From assembly GCF_007992715.1 (NCBI RefSeq), contig NZ_BKAU01000001.1:2294001-2358000 (forward strand): a DNA stretch of 64,000 nucleotides, written 5' to 3'. This stretch comes from Chitinophaga cymbidii (GTDB lineage Bacteria; Bacteroidota; Bacteroidia; Chitinophagales; Chitinophagaceae). The position numbers were made by a program, and so were the translations under genes. The notes beneath the pieces are model-generated. The model ran no database searches and was not told the DNA's origin. It saw only the letters and a program-made list of their open reading frames with translations. This document shows, in pieces, positions 23,034 to 32,833 of this stretch (position 1 is its first letter; every line of letters begins with the position of its first letter).

Positions 23034-24791
23034 ATGGAAAAGCGGGTCTTCGATTTCAGTTTGTTAAAACGGGTCTTCTCATTTGCCGCGCCCTACCGGC
23101 GCTATTTTTACCTGTCCATGTTCCTTACGGTATTGCTGGCGCTCATTTCGCCGGTCAGACCTTTTCTGATTCAGCTTTCTGTTGACAAATACATCACCAA
23201 CCAGTGGGCGCAGATGCTGCTGATCGTTACCATCATCCAGATAGGACTGCTGCTGGTGGAAACAGCGATGCGCTTCCTCTTTTCCTTCATCACCAACTGG
23301 CTCGGCCAGTCCGTTATCAAAGACTTGCGCCTGGCCGTATACCGCAAAGTAGTAAAGCTGAACCTCGCCTTTTTTGACAGAACGCCCATCGGCACCCTCA
23401 CCACCCGCACCATCAACGACATTGAAGCCATCAACGATATTTTTTCCGAAGGCATCATTTCCATTGTGGCGGACGTGCTCATGATCTTCGCCATCCTGGG
23501 TGTGATGTTTTATGAGGACTGGCGCCTGACGCTCATCAGCCTTTCTCCTTTCCCCGTGCTGATCCTCGCTACTTACTGGTTCAAGGAAAGCGTGAACAAA
23601 TCTTTCCACCGCGTGCGCAACGCCGTGGCGGCGCTCAATGCCTTTGTGCAGGAACATCTTACCGGCATTCTCATCGTACAGGCATTTTCCGCCGAGCACC
23701 GTGAGTTCGGCAAGTTCCGCAACATCAATAAAGATCACCGCAAAGCCAATATAGACGCCATTTTTGCATATTCCATCTTTTTCCCGGTAGTGGAAATCAT
23801 CCTGGCTATTTCATTGGGATTGATGGTGTGGTGGGGCTCCAATAAGGTGCTGAATTATGAAGTAACGCAGGGCGTGATGATCGCGTTCATCATGTACCTC
23901 AACATGCTGTTCCGCCCGCTGCGTATCCTGGCGGACAAGTTCAACACCTTGCAAATGGGCATGGTGGCCAGTGAGCGGGTGTTCAAGGTGCTGGACAGCG
24001 AAGAGTCCTTGCCAGACAATGGCACGCATTCCGCGAAAGACATGAAAGGCGCCATCGATTTTGAACATGTATGGTTCGCATACAAGGAAGAGCGTTATGT
24101 GCTGAAGGATATCACCTTTCACGCCAAACCCGGGCAGACCATTGCGCTCGTAGGCCATACCGGCTCCGGCAAAACCACCATCATCAGCATTCTCAACCGC
24201 CTCTACGATATTCAGAAAGGCCGCATCTGCATAGACGGCATTCCCCTGCAGGATTACAAGCTGGATGAACTCCGCAGCAGGGTAGGCGTTGTGCTGCAGG
24301 ATGTATTCCTTTTCGCCGGCTCCGTGTATGAGAACATCACCCTGCGGAACCCCGCCATCAGCCGCGAGCAGGTAGAGCATGCCGCAAAGCTCATCGGCAT
24401 GCACGAGTTCATCCTTCAGCTGCCCGGCGGATACGATTTCCCGGTGATGGAACGCGGCAGTACCCTGTCCCTCGGCCAGCGGCAGCTGATCTCCTTCATC
24501 CGCGCGCTGCTCTACAATCCCGCTATCCTCATCCTCGATGAGGCCACCTCTTCCGTAGACACCGAATCCGAAATGCTTATCCAGCATGCGATCGAAAAGC
24601 TCATCGCCGGCCGTACCGCCATTGTGATCGCACACCGCCTGAGCACCATCAGCAAGGCGGACCAGATCATTGTGCTGGACAAAGGAGAGATCAAGGAACT
24701 GGGCACGCATGAAGAGCTGCTGAAGCAGGAAGGATATTACCACAAGCTGTACACTATGCAGTTCGCCTCTTCGCAAGCCCTCCCCAATTAA
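23034..24791 (+). CDS. ABC exporter half-transporter (MsbA/BmrA-like, fused permease and ATPase)
   Basis: 585 residues. The N-terminal type IV ABC transmembrane domain has about six segments (residues 20-310) and the C-terminal nucleotide-binding domain starts near residue 340. The NBD carries Walker A GHTGSGKTT, the Q-loop VVLQDVFLFAG, the signature LSLGQRQ, Walker B LILDEATSS and the switch His in AIVIAHRLSTI. It would work as a homodimer or as one half of a heterodimer exporting a lipid or a hydrophobic compound. The substrate is unknown. A TACTTTTA -7-like element (23021-23028) lies close to the start. Confidence 0.9.
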   Translation: MEKRVFDFSLLKRVFSFAAPYRRYFYLSMFLTVLLALISPVRPFLIQLSVDKYITNQWAQMLLIVTIIQIGLLLVETAMRFLFSFITNWLGQSVIKDLRLAVYRKVVKLNLAFFDRTPIGTLTTRTINDIEAINDIFSEGIISIVADVLMIFAILGVMFYEDWRLTLISLSPFPVLILATYWFKESVNKSFHRVRNAVAALNAFVQEHLTGILIVQAFSAEHREFGKFRNINKDHRKANIDAIFAYSIFFPVVEIILAISLGLMVWWGSNKVLNYEVTQGVMIAFIMYLNMLFRPLRILADKFNTLQMGMVASERVFKVLDSEESLPDNGTHSAKDMKGAIDFEHVWFAYKEERYVLKDITFHAKPGQTIALVGHTGSGKTTIISILNRLYDIQKGRICIDGIPLQDYKLDELRSRVGVVLQDVFLFAGSVYENITLRNPAISREQVEHAAKLIGMHEFILQLPGGYDFPVMERGSTLSLGQRQLISFIRALLYNPAILILDEATSSVDTESEMLIQHAIEKLIAGRTAIVIAHRLSTISKADQIIVLDKGEIKELGTHEELLKQEGYYHKLYTMQFASSQALPN

Positions 24792-25007
24792 GGTGCGCAG
24801 TAGCCGGCCAAATGCGTCAGAGAAATGAAAACAGTCTGAATATGTACTTCAGACACGAAGCAGATATATAACAAATTTACTTAAAATGAACGATGCCTGT
24901 TTTGCTTGTAATAGTCTGAAAACGAGCCTGTTGATACACCCCGTAGCACCCCGATATGATCCTCGTCAGTTTTTTTATTCCCCGCTACTATTTTATATAA
25001 AATCGCC

Positions 25008-25015
25008 TACCTTTG
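25008..25015 (+). promoter_or_regulatory. -7 promoter element of the atp operon
   Basis: TACCTTTG, exact TAnnTTTG, ending 19 bases before the GTG start of atpB. The 240 bases before it hold no gene; they contain two copies of AGTCTGAA (near 24831 and 24908) and a small GTCTGA/TCAGAC hairpin. Confidence 0.6.
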
Positions 25016-25034
25016 CACAAAATTTCAGAAAACG

Positions 25035-26201
25035 GTGATTTCCTCGACTCGGTTCAAATACAAGCTGGTAGCCCTGATAACGGTTTTTTCTGTGGCCGTT
25101 TCCGGCGCATTTGCTTCGGTTAATGAAGAGCATGCCCCCCATGCCGCAGGTAAACATGAAGAGCATGCCGCAGGCGGACATGAAGAAAAGAAAGGCTTTA
25201 ATGCGAAAGAAGTGATCCTCGGTCACGTAAAGGATGCGCACGACTGGCACCTGCTGAGCGTTGGCGACCTGCATGTAACCCTTCCGCTGCCGGTGATCAT
25301 CTACAATGAGAACCGTGGCTTGTCCGTTTTCTCTTCTTCCCGTTTCCATCACGGTCATGAGGCATATGACGGCTACCGCCTGGTGAACGCGCACTACCTC
25401 GAAGAAAAGGGCCTGAGCGCAAAGGAGCACATCGATGGCAGCATCATTGCCGTGGACGCTGCAGGCAATCCTACCGGTGAAAAGATCTATGATCTGTCTC
25501 TCACCAAGAACATCACCGCCATGCTGCTGGGCGCCATCCTGCTCGTGGTGATCATGCTGAAAGTGGCGAAGAGCTACCGCATCCGCGGTCACCGCCAGGC
25601 GCCGAAAGGGCTGCAAAGCCTCCTGGAACCCGTGATCATCTTCATCCGCGACGAAGTGGTAAAACCCAACATCCCCGGTATAAAAGCAGACAAATACGTT
25701 CCCTTCATACTCACCATCTTCTTTTTCATCCTGATCATGAACCTGCTGGGCCTGCTGCCCGGAGCAGCGAACGTGACCGGCAACATCGCCGTGACCGCCG
25801 CGCTGGCGCTGATCAGCTTTGTAGTGATGATGTGGAGCACGAACAAACATTTCTGGGGCCACATCTTCAACCCTCCCGTACCGGGCGGTGTGAAAGTGAT
25901 CCTGGCGCCGGTGGAGCTGATCGGTGTGATCACCAAGCCGGTTTCCCTGATGATACGGTTGTTCGCCAACATGCTGGCCGGCCACATCATCATCCTGAGC
26001 ATTATTTCACTGGTATTTATATTTGGTTCCCTGAACAAAGTAGCAGGTTACGGATTTTTGCCCATCACCATCGCCTTCAACATCGTGATGATGTTGCTGG
26101 AAGTACTGGTAGCATTCATCCAGGCATTCATCTTTGCGAACCTGACGGCAGTATTTATCGGCCAAGCAATGGAGCATCAGCACGACGAACATCATCATTA
26201 A
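25035..26201 (+). CDS. atpB: ATP synthase F0 subunit a
   Basis: The stator channel subunit of the F-type ATP synthase. It has 388 residues, longer than the about 270 of E. coli because of an N-terminal extension typical of Bacteroidota: a signal-peptide-like segment (about 7-28), then a His- and Glu-rich stretch with two HAAG-HEE repeats (about 32-55), then a soluble region up to about residue 155. The conserved channel helix with the essential Arg is in VSLMIRLFANMLAGH, and the last helix region is FIQAFIFANLTAVFIG. The C-terminus ends in a second His cluster (QHDEHHH). The start is GTG, 20 bases after the -7 element. Confidence 0.93.
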   Translation: MISSTRFKYKLVALITVFSVAVSGAFASVNEEHAPHAAGKHEEHAAGGHEEKKGFNAKEVILGHVKDAHDWHLLSVGDLHVTLPLPVIIYNENRGLSVFSSSRFHHGHEAYDGYRLVNAHYLEEKGLSAKEHIDGSIIAVDAAGNPTGEKIYDLSLTKNITAMLLGAILLVVIMLKVAKSYRIRGHRQAPKGLQSLLEPVIIFIRDEVVKPNIPGIKADKYVPFILTIFFFILIMNLLGLLPGAANVTGNIAVTAALALISFVVMMWSTNKHFWGHIFNPPVPGGVKVILAPVELIGVITKPVSLMIRLFANMLAGHIIILSIISLVFIFGSLNKVAGYGFLPITIAFNIVMMLLEVLVAFIQAFIFANLTAVFIGQAMEHQHDEHHH

Positions 26202-26237
26202 AAGATGTAAGAAAACCAAAACAACAAAAGCGTTTAA

Positions 26238-26528
<291 letters not shown>

Positions 26529-26617
26529 GAACAAACTTGTTACTGCATCCGGCGCACAGGGCAATGGATGCAGTAATTCAATTTTCGAAAAGCATAACAA
26601 CTATTAAATACTGATAT

Positions 26618-27112
26618 ATGGATTTGTTGCAACCGGCCTTGGGCCTGTTTTTCATTTCATTGCTTATCTTCATCATTGTTTTCCTCATCCTGAAGAAATT
26701 CGCGTGGAAACCAATCCTCTCCACGTTAAAGGAAAGGGAAGATTCCATTACCGACTCTATTGCCACCGCTGAAAGAGTGAAAGAGGAAATGGCGCAGATG
26801 AAAGCGGAGCATGAGCATGTACTGGCCGAAGCGAAAGCCGAGCGCAGCCTCATCTTGAAAGAAGCGAAAGAAGCCAAGGAAAAGATCATCAGCGAAGCCA
26901 AGGCGCAAGCCCAGGCCGAAGCCAAGAAGATCATCCAGGACGCTTCCGTAGCCATCGAGAACCAGAAAATGGCCGCCCTCACGGAAGTGAAGAACCAGGT
27001 AGGCACGCTGGTGATCGAAGTAGCGGAGAAAGTATTGCGTAAAGAACTGTCTGACAAGCAGAACCAGGAAGCCTACATCAAACAGTTGGCCCAGGAAATC
27101 AAAATGAATTAA
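26618..27112 (+). CDS. atpF: ATP synthase F0 subunit b
   Basis: The peripheral stalk: 164 residues, one N-terminal membrane helix (about 6-26) followed by a long alanine- and glutamate-rich amphipathic coiled coil (about 35-140) that dimerises and reaches to the delta subunit. Spacing to atpH is 5 bases, so the two are translated together. Confidence 0.95.
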   Translation: MDLLQPALGLFFISLLIFIIVFLILKKFAWKPILSTLKEREDSITDSIATAERVKEEMAQMKAEHEHVLAEAKAERSLILKEAKEAKEKIISEAKAQAQAEAKKIIQDASVAIENQKMAALTEVKNQVGTLVIEVAEKVLRKELSDKQNQEAYIKQLAQEIKMN

Positions 27113-27117
27113 AGATT

Positions 27118-27678
27118 ATGCAGAATCCCCGTTTAGCATCCAGATACGCTAAATCACTGATAGACCTGGCAGTTGAGAAAGATCAGCTGGCAGCCGTACA
27201 TAGCGATATGTTGCTGCTGAAGGCCATCACGCGCAGCAATGCGGACGTGGTTGCCCTGCTGAGAAGCCCGGTGATCAAAGCCGATAAAAAAGTAAAGATA
27301 CTCGGCGCCATCCTCGATGGAAAGATCAGCGCCATTACTTCCGGCTTCATCCGCCTGCTGAGCATCAAAGGCCGTGAAAGCGTATTGGCGGAGATTGCCG
27401 TGGAATTTGAAAAACAATACAACCTGCTGAACAACATCACCCGCGTGAAACTCACGTCCGCCGCTCCCTTGGAGAACGGACAGCTGAACCTGATCCGGGA
27501 GAAAGTAGAAGCTTCCGCGGGCCGCAAGGTGGAAATAGAAACAGCCGTGAACCCGGAGCTGATCGGCGGCTTTGTACTGGAAACCGGCAACGAACTGTTC
27601 GATGCCTCCGTACTGCGTGATCTGAAAGATATCAAAAAGCAGTTCCTTAAAAATATTTACGTATCTGAGATCAGATAA
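27118..27678 (+). CDS. atpH: ATP synthase F1 subunit delta
   Basis: Links the peripheral stalk to the alpha/beta head: 186 residues with an N-terminal helical bundle (RLASRYAKSLIDLA near the start) and the C-terminal signature VNPELIGGFVLETGNELFD (about 140-160). The order b-delta-alpha matches standard F1F0 operons. Confidence 0.95.
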   Translation: MQNPRLASRYAKSLIDLAVEKDQLAAVHSDMLLLKAITRSNADVVALLRSPVIKADKKVKILGAILDGKISAITSGFIRLLSIKGRESVLAEIAVEFEKQYNLLNNITRVKLTSAAPLENGQLNLIREKVEASAGRKVEIETAVNPELIGGFVLETGNELFDASVLRDLKDIKKQFLKNIYVSEIR

Positions 27679-27766
27679 GTATTTAACAGCAGCCGCTGCG
27701 TAACCGCAAAGCTGTTGTCGTTATATTTAGTTTAAACCTTAACGACTCTTTAAAAAAGCATAACAA

Positions 27767-29344
27767 ATGGTTGACATTAAGCCAGATGAAATTTCGGCGA
27801 TATTACGCCAGCAACTCAGCAACTTCAACGCCTCCGCGGAGCTGGAAGAAGTAGGTACCGTGCTGTCTGTAGGTGATGGTATCGCCCGCGTGTACGGACT
27901 GAACAACGTTCGCTCCGGTGAGCTGGTAGAATTTGAGAACGGCGTAAAAGCGATCGTACTGAACCTTGAAGAAGACAACGTGGGTGTGGTATTGATGGGT
28001 GATGCAAAAGACATCAAGGAAGGTAACACCGTACGCCGCACCGGTCAGATCGCATCTATCAACGTAGGTGAAGGATTGATCGGCCGTGTTGTTAACACCC
28101 TGGGCACCCCGATCGACGGTAAAGGCCCCATTTCCGGCGAACTGTACGAAATGCCCCTAGAGCGTAAAGCCCCCGGCGTTATCTACCGTGAGCCCGTAAA
28201 AGAACCGCTGCAAACAGGCATCAAGGCCATCGACGCCATGATCCCCATCGGCCGCGGCCAGCGTGAGCTGGTGATCGGTGACCGCCAGACCGGCAAGACC
28301 GCGATCTGTATAGACACCATCATTAACCAGAAAGAATTTTACGATGCCGGTAAACCCGTGTATTGCATATATGTAGCGATCGGCCAGAAAGCCTCCACCA
28401 TTGCAGGTGTGATGAAAACCCTGCAGGACAATGGCGCGATGGCCTACACCACCATCGTTGCAGCTTCCGCTTCCGAGCCCGCTCCGCTGCAGTTCTACGC
28501 TCCGTTCGCAGGCGCTGCGATCGGCGAGTTCTTCCGCGACACCGGCCGCCCGGCCCTGATCATCTACGATGACCTGTCCAAACAAGCCGTAGCTTACCGT
28601 GAGGTATCCCTGCTGCTGCGCCGCCCGCCCGGCCGTGAAGCTTATCCCGGTGACGTATTCTACCTGCACAGCCGCCTCCTGGAGCGCGCTGCGAAGATCA
28701 TCTCCAAAGATGAAATCGCACAGCAAATGAATGATTGTCCCGAATCCATCAAACACCTCGTAAAAGGCGGTGGCTCCCTGACGGCTTTGCCCATCATCGA
28801 AACACAAGCCGGTGACGTATCCGCATACATCCCCACGAACGTGATCTCCATTACCGACGGACAGATCTTCCTGGAAGGTAACCTGTTCAACGCCGGTATC
28901 CGCCCCGCTATCAACGTAGGTATCTCCGTGAGCCGCGTAGGTGGTAACGCGCAGATCAAGTCCATGAAGAAAGTAGCCGGTACCCTGAAGCTCGACCAGG
29001 CGCAATACCGCGAAATGGAAGCCTTCTCCAAATTCGGCGGCGACCTGGATGCGGCTACCAAATCCGTACTGGACAAAGGCGCGCGCAACGTGGAAATCCT
29101 GAAGCAGGCGCAATCCAGCCCGTTCTCCGTGGAAAAACAGGTGGCGATCATCTACCTCGGCACCAACGGCCTGATGCGCGAAGTGCCCGTGAAAAATGTA
29201 AGGGCATTCGAAGAAGCCTTCCTGCACGAAATGGAAGTAAGGCTGCCGGACGTACTGTCTGAATTCAAGAAAGGCAACCTGCCGGAAGAAGGTCTGAAAA
29301 GAATGGTGGCGCTGGCAGAAGAGCTGAAGCCCCGTTTTGCATAA
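27767..29344 (+). CDS. atpA: ATP synthase F1 subunit alpha
   Basis: The non-catalytic nucleotide-binding subunit of the F1 head: 525 residues. The P-loop is GDRQTGKTA near residue 170, [20 protein letters not shown] near residue 290, and the SVSRVGG region near residue 385. The N-terminal beta-barrel and C-terminal helical bundle have normal length. In most bacteria atpG follows; here a terminator and an unrelated TonB receptor follow, so gamma, beta and epsilon must be encoded elsewhere. Confidence 0.97.
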   Translation: MVDIKPDEISAILRQQLSNFNASAELEEVGTVLSVGDGIARVYGLNNVRSGELVEFENGVKAIVLNLEEDNVGVVLMGDAKDIKEGNTVRRTGQIASINVGEGLIGRVVNTLGTPIDGKGPISGELYEMPLERKAPGVIYREPVKEPLQTGIKAIDAMIPIGRGQRELVIGDRQTGKTAICIDTIINQKEFYDAGKPVYCIYVAIGQKASTIAGVMKTLQDNGAMAYTTIVAASASEPAPLQFYAPFAGAAIGEFFRDTGRPALIIYDDLSKQAVAYREVSLLLRRPPGREAYPGDVFYLHSRLLERAAKIISKDEIAQQMNDCPESIKHLVKGGGSLTALPIIETQAGDVSAYIPTNVISITDGQIFLEGNLFNAGIRPAINVGISVSRVGGNAQIKSMKKVAGTLKLDQAQYREMEAFSKFGGDLDAATKSVLDKGARNVEILKQAQSSPFSVEKQVAIIYLGTNGLMREVPVKNVRAFEEAFLHEMEVRLPDVLSEFKKGNLPEEGLKRMVALAEELKPRFA

Positions 29345-29365
29345 GCATTCAACCATGTGAATATA

Positions 29366-29396
29366 GAAGCCTCCTGCTTGCAGGGGGCTTTTTTTA
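29366..29396 (+). terminator. Rho-independent terminator of the atp operon
   Basis: A GC-rich stem of up to 10 bp with one G-T pair (29368-29377 with 29380-29389) followed by seven T residues. It ends the atp transcript 25 bases after the atpA stop. Confidence 0.85.
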
Positions 29397-29406
29397 TAGC
29401 GATGAT

Positions 29407-29448
29407 GGCCGCCGCGGGTGGAATTAACGGGCCGCCGCGGATGGAATT
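29407..29448. repeat. Two-copy 19-base direct repeat
   Basis: GGCCGCCGCGG followed by RTGGAATT occurs at 29407-29425 and at 29430-29448, differing at one of 19 positions, with a 23-base period. It lies between the atp terminator and the next promoter and may be a duplicated binding site or a simple tandem duplication. Confidence 0.6.
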
Positions 29449-29477
29449 TTTCAGAAACGGCAAGCGGGAATTAATAT

Positions 29478-29508
29478 TTGGTTTATAATATAAACTACTT
29501 TACATTTG
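29478..29508 (+). promoter_or_regulatory. Promoter of the 718-residue TonB receptor gene
   Basis: TTG at 29478-29480 and TACATTTG at 29501-29508, 20 bases apart, matching both consensus elements. The start codon follows 24 bases later. Confidence 0.6.
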
Positions 29509-29532
29509 CTGTGATCATTTAACTTAACCTAT

Positions 29533-31689
29533 ATGCACAAGCCATTCTTAACCCTGATATTCCTCACCTTCATTCCCCTGCTGCTGGAGGCCCAGCAGAC
29601 AGTCAGCGGCAGGGTCACCACCGCCAAACGCAAACCCCTGCCCGGTGTGAACATCGCTATCAAAGGCTCTTACGACGGCGCCACCACCAAAGCAGACGGC
29701 ACCTTTTCCTTCACCACTTCCGTTACCGGCGAACGCTTTATCACCGCCAGCCTTACCGGGTACCAGACCCTCGAGATCAAAACGGACATCGCGGACGCAC
29801 AGCAGTTGCAGCTCGTACTCCGCGAAACCGTGAACGAGCTGAAAATGGTCACCATCTCCGCCGGCAGCTTCGAAGCCAGCGATGAAAAGAAGAACACCAT
29901 GCTCAAACCGCTGGACATTGTGACTACCGCCGGCGCCAATGCGGACATTGTGAGCGCGCTCCGCACGCTGCCCGGTGCGCAGCAGGTAGGAGAGAAAGAA
30001 GGGCTCTTCGTGCGCGGAGGCACCGGCTACGAAACACAAACGTTCATAGACGGGATGATGGTGCGCAACCCCTTTTACAGCGGCATGCCGGATTTCGCCG
30101 CGCGCGGCAGGTTCTCGCCCTTCCTGTTCAAAGGCACCACCTTCAGCAGCGGCGGCTACTCCGCGCAATATGGCCAGGCCCTGTCTTCCGCCCTGGTACT
30201 GGAATCCACCGATTTACCAGACCGCTCGTCCTACACGCTTGGCCTCGGCTCGGTAGGGCCGAGTGTGGGGGTAGACATCCTCACAAAAGATAAAAAGAAA
30301 GCGTACGGCTTTGAAGCGGATTACGCCAACCTGACGCCCTACTTCGCGCTGATGAAGCAAAAGCAAAAGCCCACCATCGCGCCGCAAGGCGCCAATGTAT
30401 CCGCCAACTACCGCATGAAAACATCAAAGACGGGCATGCTGAAGTTCTTTGTCACCGGCAGCTGGAACCGCTTCGGCTTCCAGGGCGAAAGCCTTGAATA
30501 TCCCGGCTTTAAGGAAGATTTTGAACTGGAGAATTACAACGTCTACACCAACCTCAACTATAAAGAAAGTCTCGGCAAAGGCTGGCGCGTTCAGCTCGGC
30601 ACCTCTTACAGTACGAACCACGACCGCATCTACATGGACACGATCGGCAAGCATCCGCTGCCCACACGCATCCGCGCGCGGCAAGACCTCAGCCAGTTCA
30701 GGATGGTGTTCTCCAAAAACCTCGGCCGCTATTCCCTGCTGCGCTTCGGCAGCGAATACCAGTACGCGGATGAAAGGTCTGCTTTCAATGAGTGGAATGC
30801 GGATTATGTGGACAGCTATGCGGCGGGCTTCGTGGAAGGCGATATCTATTTCACGCCCCGCTTTGTTGGACGGCTGGGCGGCCGGTACGAATATTCTTCC
30901 CTGCTCCGCAATGCCAACATCGCGCCGCGCGCTTCGCTGGCTTACAAGCTGGACGGCAAGAGCCAGGTAGCCCTGGCCTACGGCGAGTTCTATCAGAAAC
31001 CAGAACCGCAGCACCTCCGCTTCGACCATGACCTGGGCTACATGCGCGCCACGCACTACATCGCCAGCTTCCAGCGCGTCACCGAATTTTACACCCTCCG
31101 CACGGAAGTGTTTTACAAGGAGTATCACGACCTGGTGAAAACCGTACCGGACTATAACAATAACGGCAACGGCTATGCGAAAGGAATAGAGCTGTTCTGG
31201 CGCGACCGCAAATCGATCAAAAACGTGGACTACTGGCTTTCGTATTCCTATCTCGATACGAAACGTGACTACCTGAACTATCCGTTCCGCGTGCAGCCCG
31301 ATTTCGCGGCCGATCATACCGCCACGCTGGTATACAAGCATTATATCTCATCATTACAACTGAACCTCGGCGCCACGTATTCATTCGCCACCGGCCGGCC
31401 GTACTACAACCCCACCCGCCCGGAAAGCGAGTTCATGAAAGACCGCACGCGCACGCTGAACACGCTCAGCGTAAACGTAAACTATATCACGAAAATAGGG
31501 CAGGCGTTCACCGTATTCGTATTCACGATGTCAAACGTACTGGGCAACGACCAGGAATACGGGTTCCGTTATTCGTCGGACAAGCTGCGCCGCTCCATGG
31601 TAGGGCCCATGGCGCCGAGGTTCTTTTACCTTGGCATGTTCATGAGCTTCGGCATAGACCGTACACAGGAAGTAATCAACAGACAATAA
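29533..31689 (+). CDS. TonB-dependent receptor, carboxypeptidase-like domain type
   Basis: 718 residues: signal peptide (about 1-20, ending LEAQ), carboxypeptidase-regulatory-like domain (about 22-105, VSGRVTTAKRKPLPGVNI), plug (about 115-235 with LRTLPGAQQVGEKEGLFVRGG) and barrel ending in an IDRTQEV-type tail. It is smaller than the SusC class and lacks a SusD partner, like receptors for siderophores, cobalamin or metals. The ligand is unknown. It begins a small cluster with a TPR-like exported protein and a winged-helix regulator. Confidence 0.88.
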   Translation: MHKPFLTLIFLTFIPLLLEAQQTVSGRVTTAKRKPLPGVNIAIKGSYDGATTKADGTFSFTTSVTGERFITASLTGYQTLEIKTDIADAQQLQLVLRETVNELKMVTISAGSFEASDEKKNTMLKPLDIVTTAGANADIVSALRTLPGAQQVGEKEGLFVRGGTGYETQTFIDGMMVRNPFYSGMPDFAARGRFSPFLFKGTTFSSGGYSAQYGQALSSALVLESTDLPDRSSYTLGLGSVGPSVGVDILTKDKKKAYGFEADYANLTPYFALMKQKQKPTIAPQGANVSANYRMKTSKTGMLKFFVTGSWNRFGFQGESLEYPGFKEDFELENYNVYTNLNYKESLGKGWRVQLGTSYSTNHDRIYMDTIGKHPLPTRIRARQDLSQFRMVFSKNLGRYSLLRFGSEYQYADERSAFNEWNADYVDSYAAGFVEGDIYFTPRFVGRLGGRYEYSSLLRNANIAPRASLAYKLDGKSQVALAYGEFYQKPEPQHLRFDHDLGYMRATHYIASFQRVTEFYTLRTEVFYKEYHDLVKTVPDYNNNGNGYAKGIELFWRDRKSIKNVDYWLSYSYLDTKRDYLNYPFRVQPDFAADHTATLVYKHYISSLQLNLGATYSFATGRPYYNPTRPESEFMKDRTRTLNTLSVNVNYITKIGQAFTVFVFTMSNVLGNDQEYGFRYSSDKLRRSMVGPMAPRFFYLGMFMSFGIDRTQEVINRQ

Positions 31690-31747
31690 TAAAAACCTCA
31701 ACAAAATGAAACCTTCAAGGTTCCATCTGACCCGTAAAAAATTAAAC

Positions 31748-32395
31748 ATGAAACAGATCCTTTTTTCACTCGTACTGGCCGGCGGCGTCACCTTTGCCGC
31801 GCAAGCCCAGAGCGAACAATACAATGATGCGATGAAACAGCAGGTGGGCCTGCTGGACAGCAGCAACACCTACAACGCCGGCGGCATGCAGCAGCTGGCT
31901 AATACGTTCGAACGCATTGCGCAGGCAGAGCAAACGCAATGGCTGCCTTACTATTATGCCGCTTATTGCCGCGTGAACGAAGCCTATATGACGAAAGACA
32001 AAGGAAAGATCGATGAGCTGGCGGACATGGCATTGGTAAACGCGGAGAAAGCGCAGGCGCTGAAAGGAAAGGACGCGGACATCAACTGCATCCTGTCCAT
32101 GATCCTCTCCGCCCGCATTGGCGTAGACCCCATGACCCGTGGCATGAAGTATGGCCCGGAATCTGCCGCTGTACTGGAAGAAGCAAAGAAAATGGACCCG
32201 GAGAACCCGCGTGTGTACATGCTGCAGGGGCAGGCGCTGCTGTACACGCCGGAAGCATTCGGCGGCAGCAAAACAAAGGCAAAAGAAATGTTTGAAGTGG
32301 CATTGACGAAGTTCGCCGCGGCCAAACCCGCCAGCTCCATTGTACCGCAATGGGGGGAAGCCTATACGAAAATGCTGATCGAACAGATCAAATAA
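31748..32395 (+). CDS. Exported TPR-like protein
   Basis: 215 residues from the ATG at 31748, chosen because a clean signal peptide starts there (MKQILFSLVLAGGVTFAAQA, cut near residue 20). An in-frame ATG lies 14 codons upstream. The mature part is helical with TPR-like spacing (for example LPYYYAAYCRVNEAYM and NPRVYMLQGQALLYTPEA). It starts 58 bases after the TonB receptor gene, so it is probably co-transcribed and acts with it in the periplasm. The exact role is unknown. Confidence 0.75.
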   Translation: MKQILFSLVLAGGVTFAAQAQSEQYNDAMKQQVGLLDSSNTYNAGGMQQLANTFERIAQAEQTQWLPYYYAAYCRVNEAYMTKDKGKIDELADMALVNAEKAQALKGKDADINCILSMILSARIGVDPMTRGMKYGPESAAVLEEAKKMDPENPRVYMLQGQALLYTPEAFGGSKTKAKEMFEVALTKFAAAKPASSIVPQWGEAYTKMLIEQIK

Positions 32396-32404
32396 ATATC
32401 AGAA

Positions 32405-32440
32405 GGCCGGCGGAATTGCCTTTCAAGTCCGCCGGCCCTT
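32405..32440 (+). terminator. Hairpin terminator after the TPR-like gene
   Basis: A perfect GC-rich 10-bp stem (32405-32414 with 32428-32437) with a 13-nt loop, followed by a pyrimidine-rich stretch ending in TTATTTTT. Confidence 0.75.
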
Positions 32441-32470
32441 CCTTATTTTTATCGCCAAAACTTACGGTAG

Positions 32471-32770
32471 ATGGATTTCAAAGCGCTGGACCCGGTACTG
32501 CATTCCCAATTGAGGCTTGCAGTGATGTCCGTATTAGTGAGTGAACAGGAAGCGGAGTTTACGTTTCTGAAAGAAAAGACGAATGCCACCGCCGGCAACC
32601 TGAGCGTGCAGATCAACAAGCTCAGGGATGCGGAGTATATTGAAGTGATCAAGCAGTTCAAAGACAATTATCCCCAAACCATCTGTCGTATTACGAACAA
32701 AGGAAAGAAAGCGTTCGAGAATTACGTAACCTCCATTCAGTCGTACCTGCATACCGGCAAGCGCAAATAG
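32471..32770 (+). CDS. Small winged-helix transcriptional regulator (HTH_34/MarR-like)
   Basis: 99 residues covering a single winged helix-turn-helix: LHSQLRLAVMSVLV (helix 1), FTFLKEKTNATAGNLSVQIN (helices 2-3, recognition) and the wing QTICRITNKGKKAFENYV. This matches the compact DNA-binding family often called ArsR/MarR-like or HTH_34 in Bacteroidota. There is no cysteine sensing motif, so the signal is unknown. It lies behind the receptor and TPR-like genes, beyond a terminator, and may control that cluster. Confidence 0.82.
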   Translation: MDFKALDPVLHSQLRLAVMSVLVSEQEAEFTFLKEKTNATAGNLSVQINKLRDAEYIEVIKQFKDNYPQTICRITNKGKKAFENYVTSIQSYLHTGKRK

Positions 32771-32833
32771 CCGGACTGACACCTCTTTGCAGTGTTCTGT
32801 ATTATCTTCATAATACATGTAACCCGATTCACT

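Noticed and set aside
24792..25007. Searched the gap before atpB for a tRNA or a small RNA
   Set aside because: No cloverleaf, CCA end or conserved RNA structure seen; only a short GTCTGA hairpin and a repeated octamer.
29471..29490. Possible Pho-like repeats before the 718-residue TonB receptor (TTAAT then TTTAT at 11 bases)
   Set aside because: Only one good unit, wrong distance to the -7 box (about 30 bases instead of 48-49), and it overlaps the -33 element.
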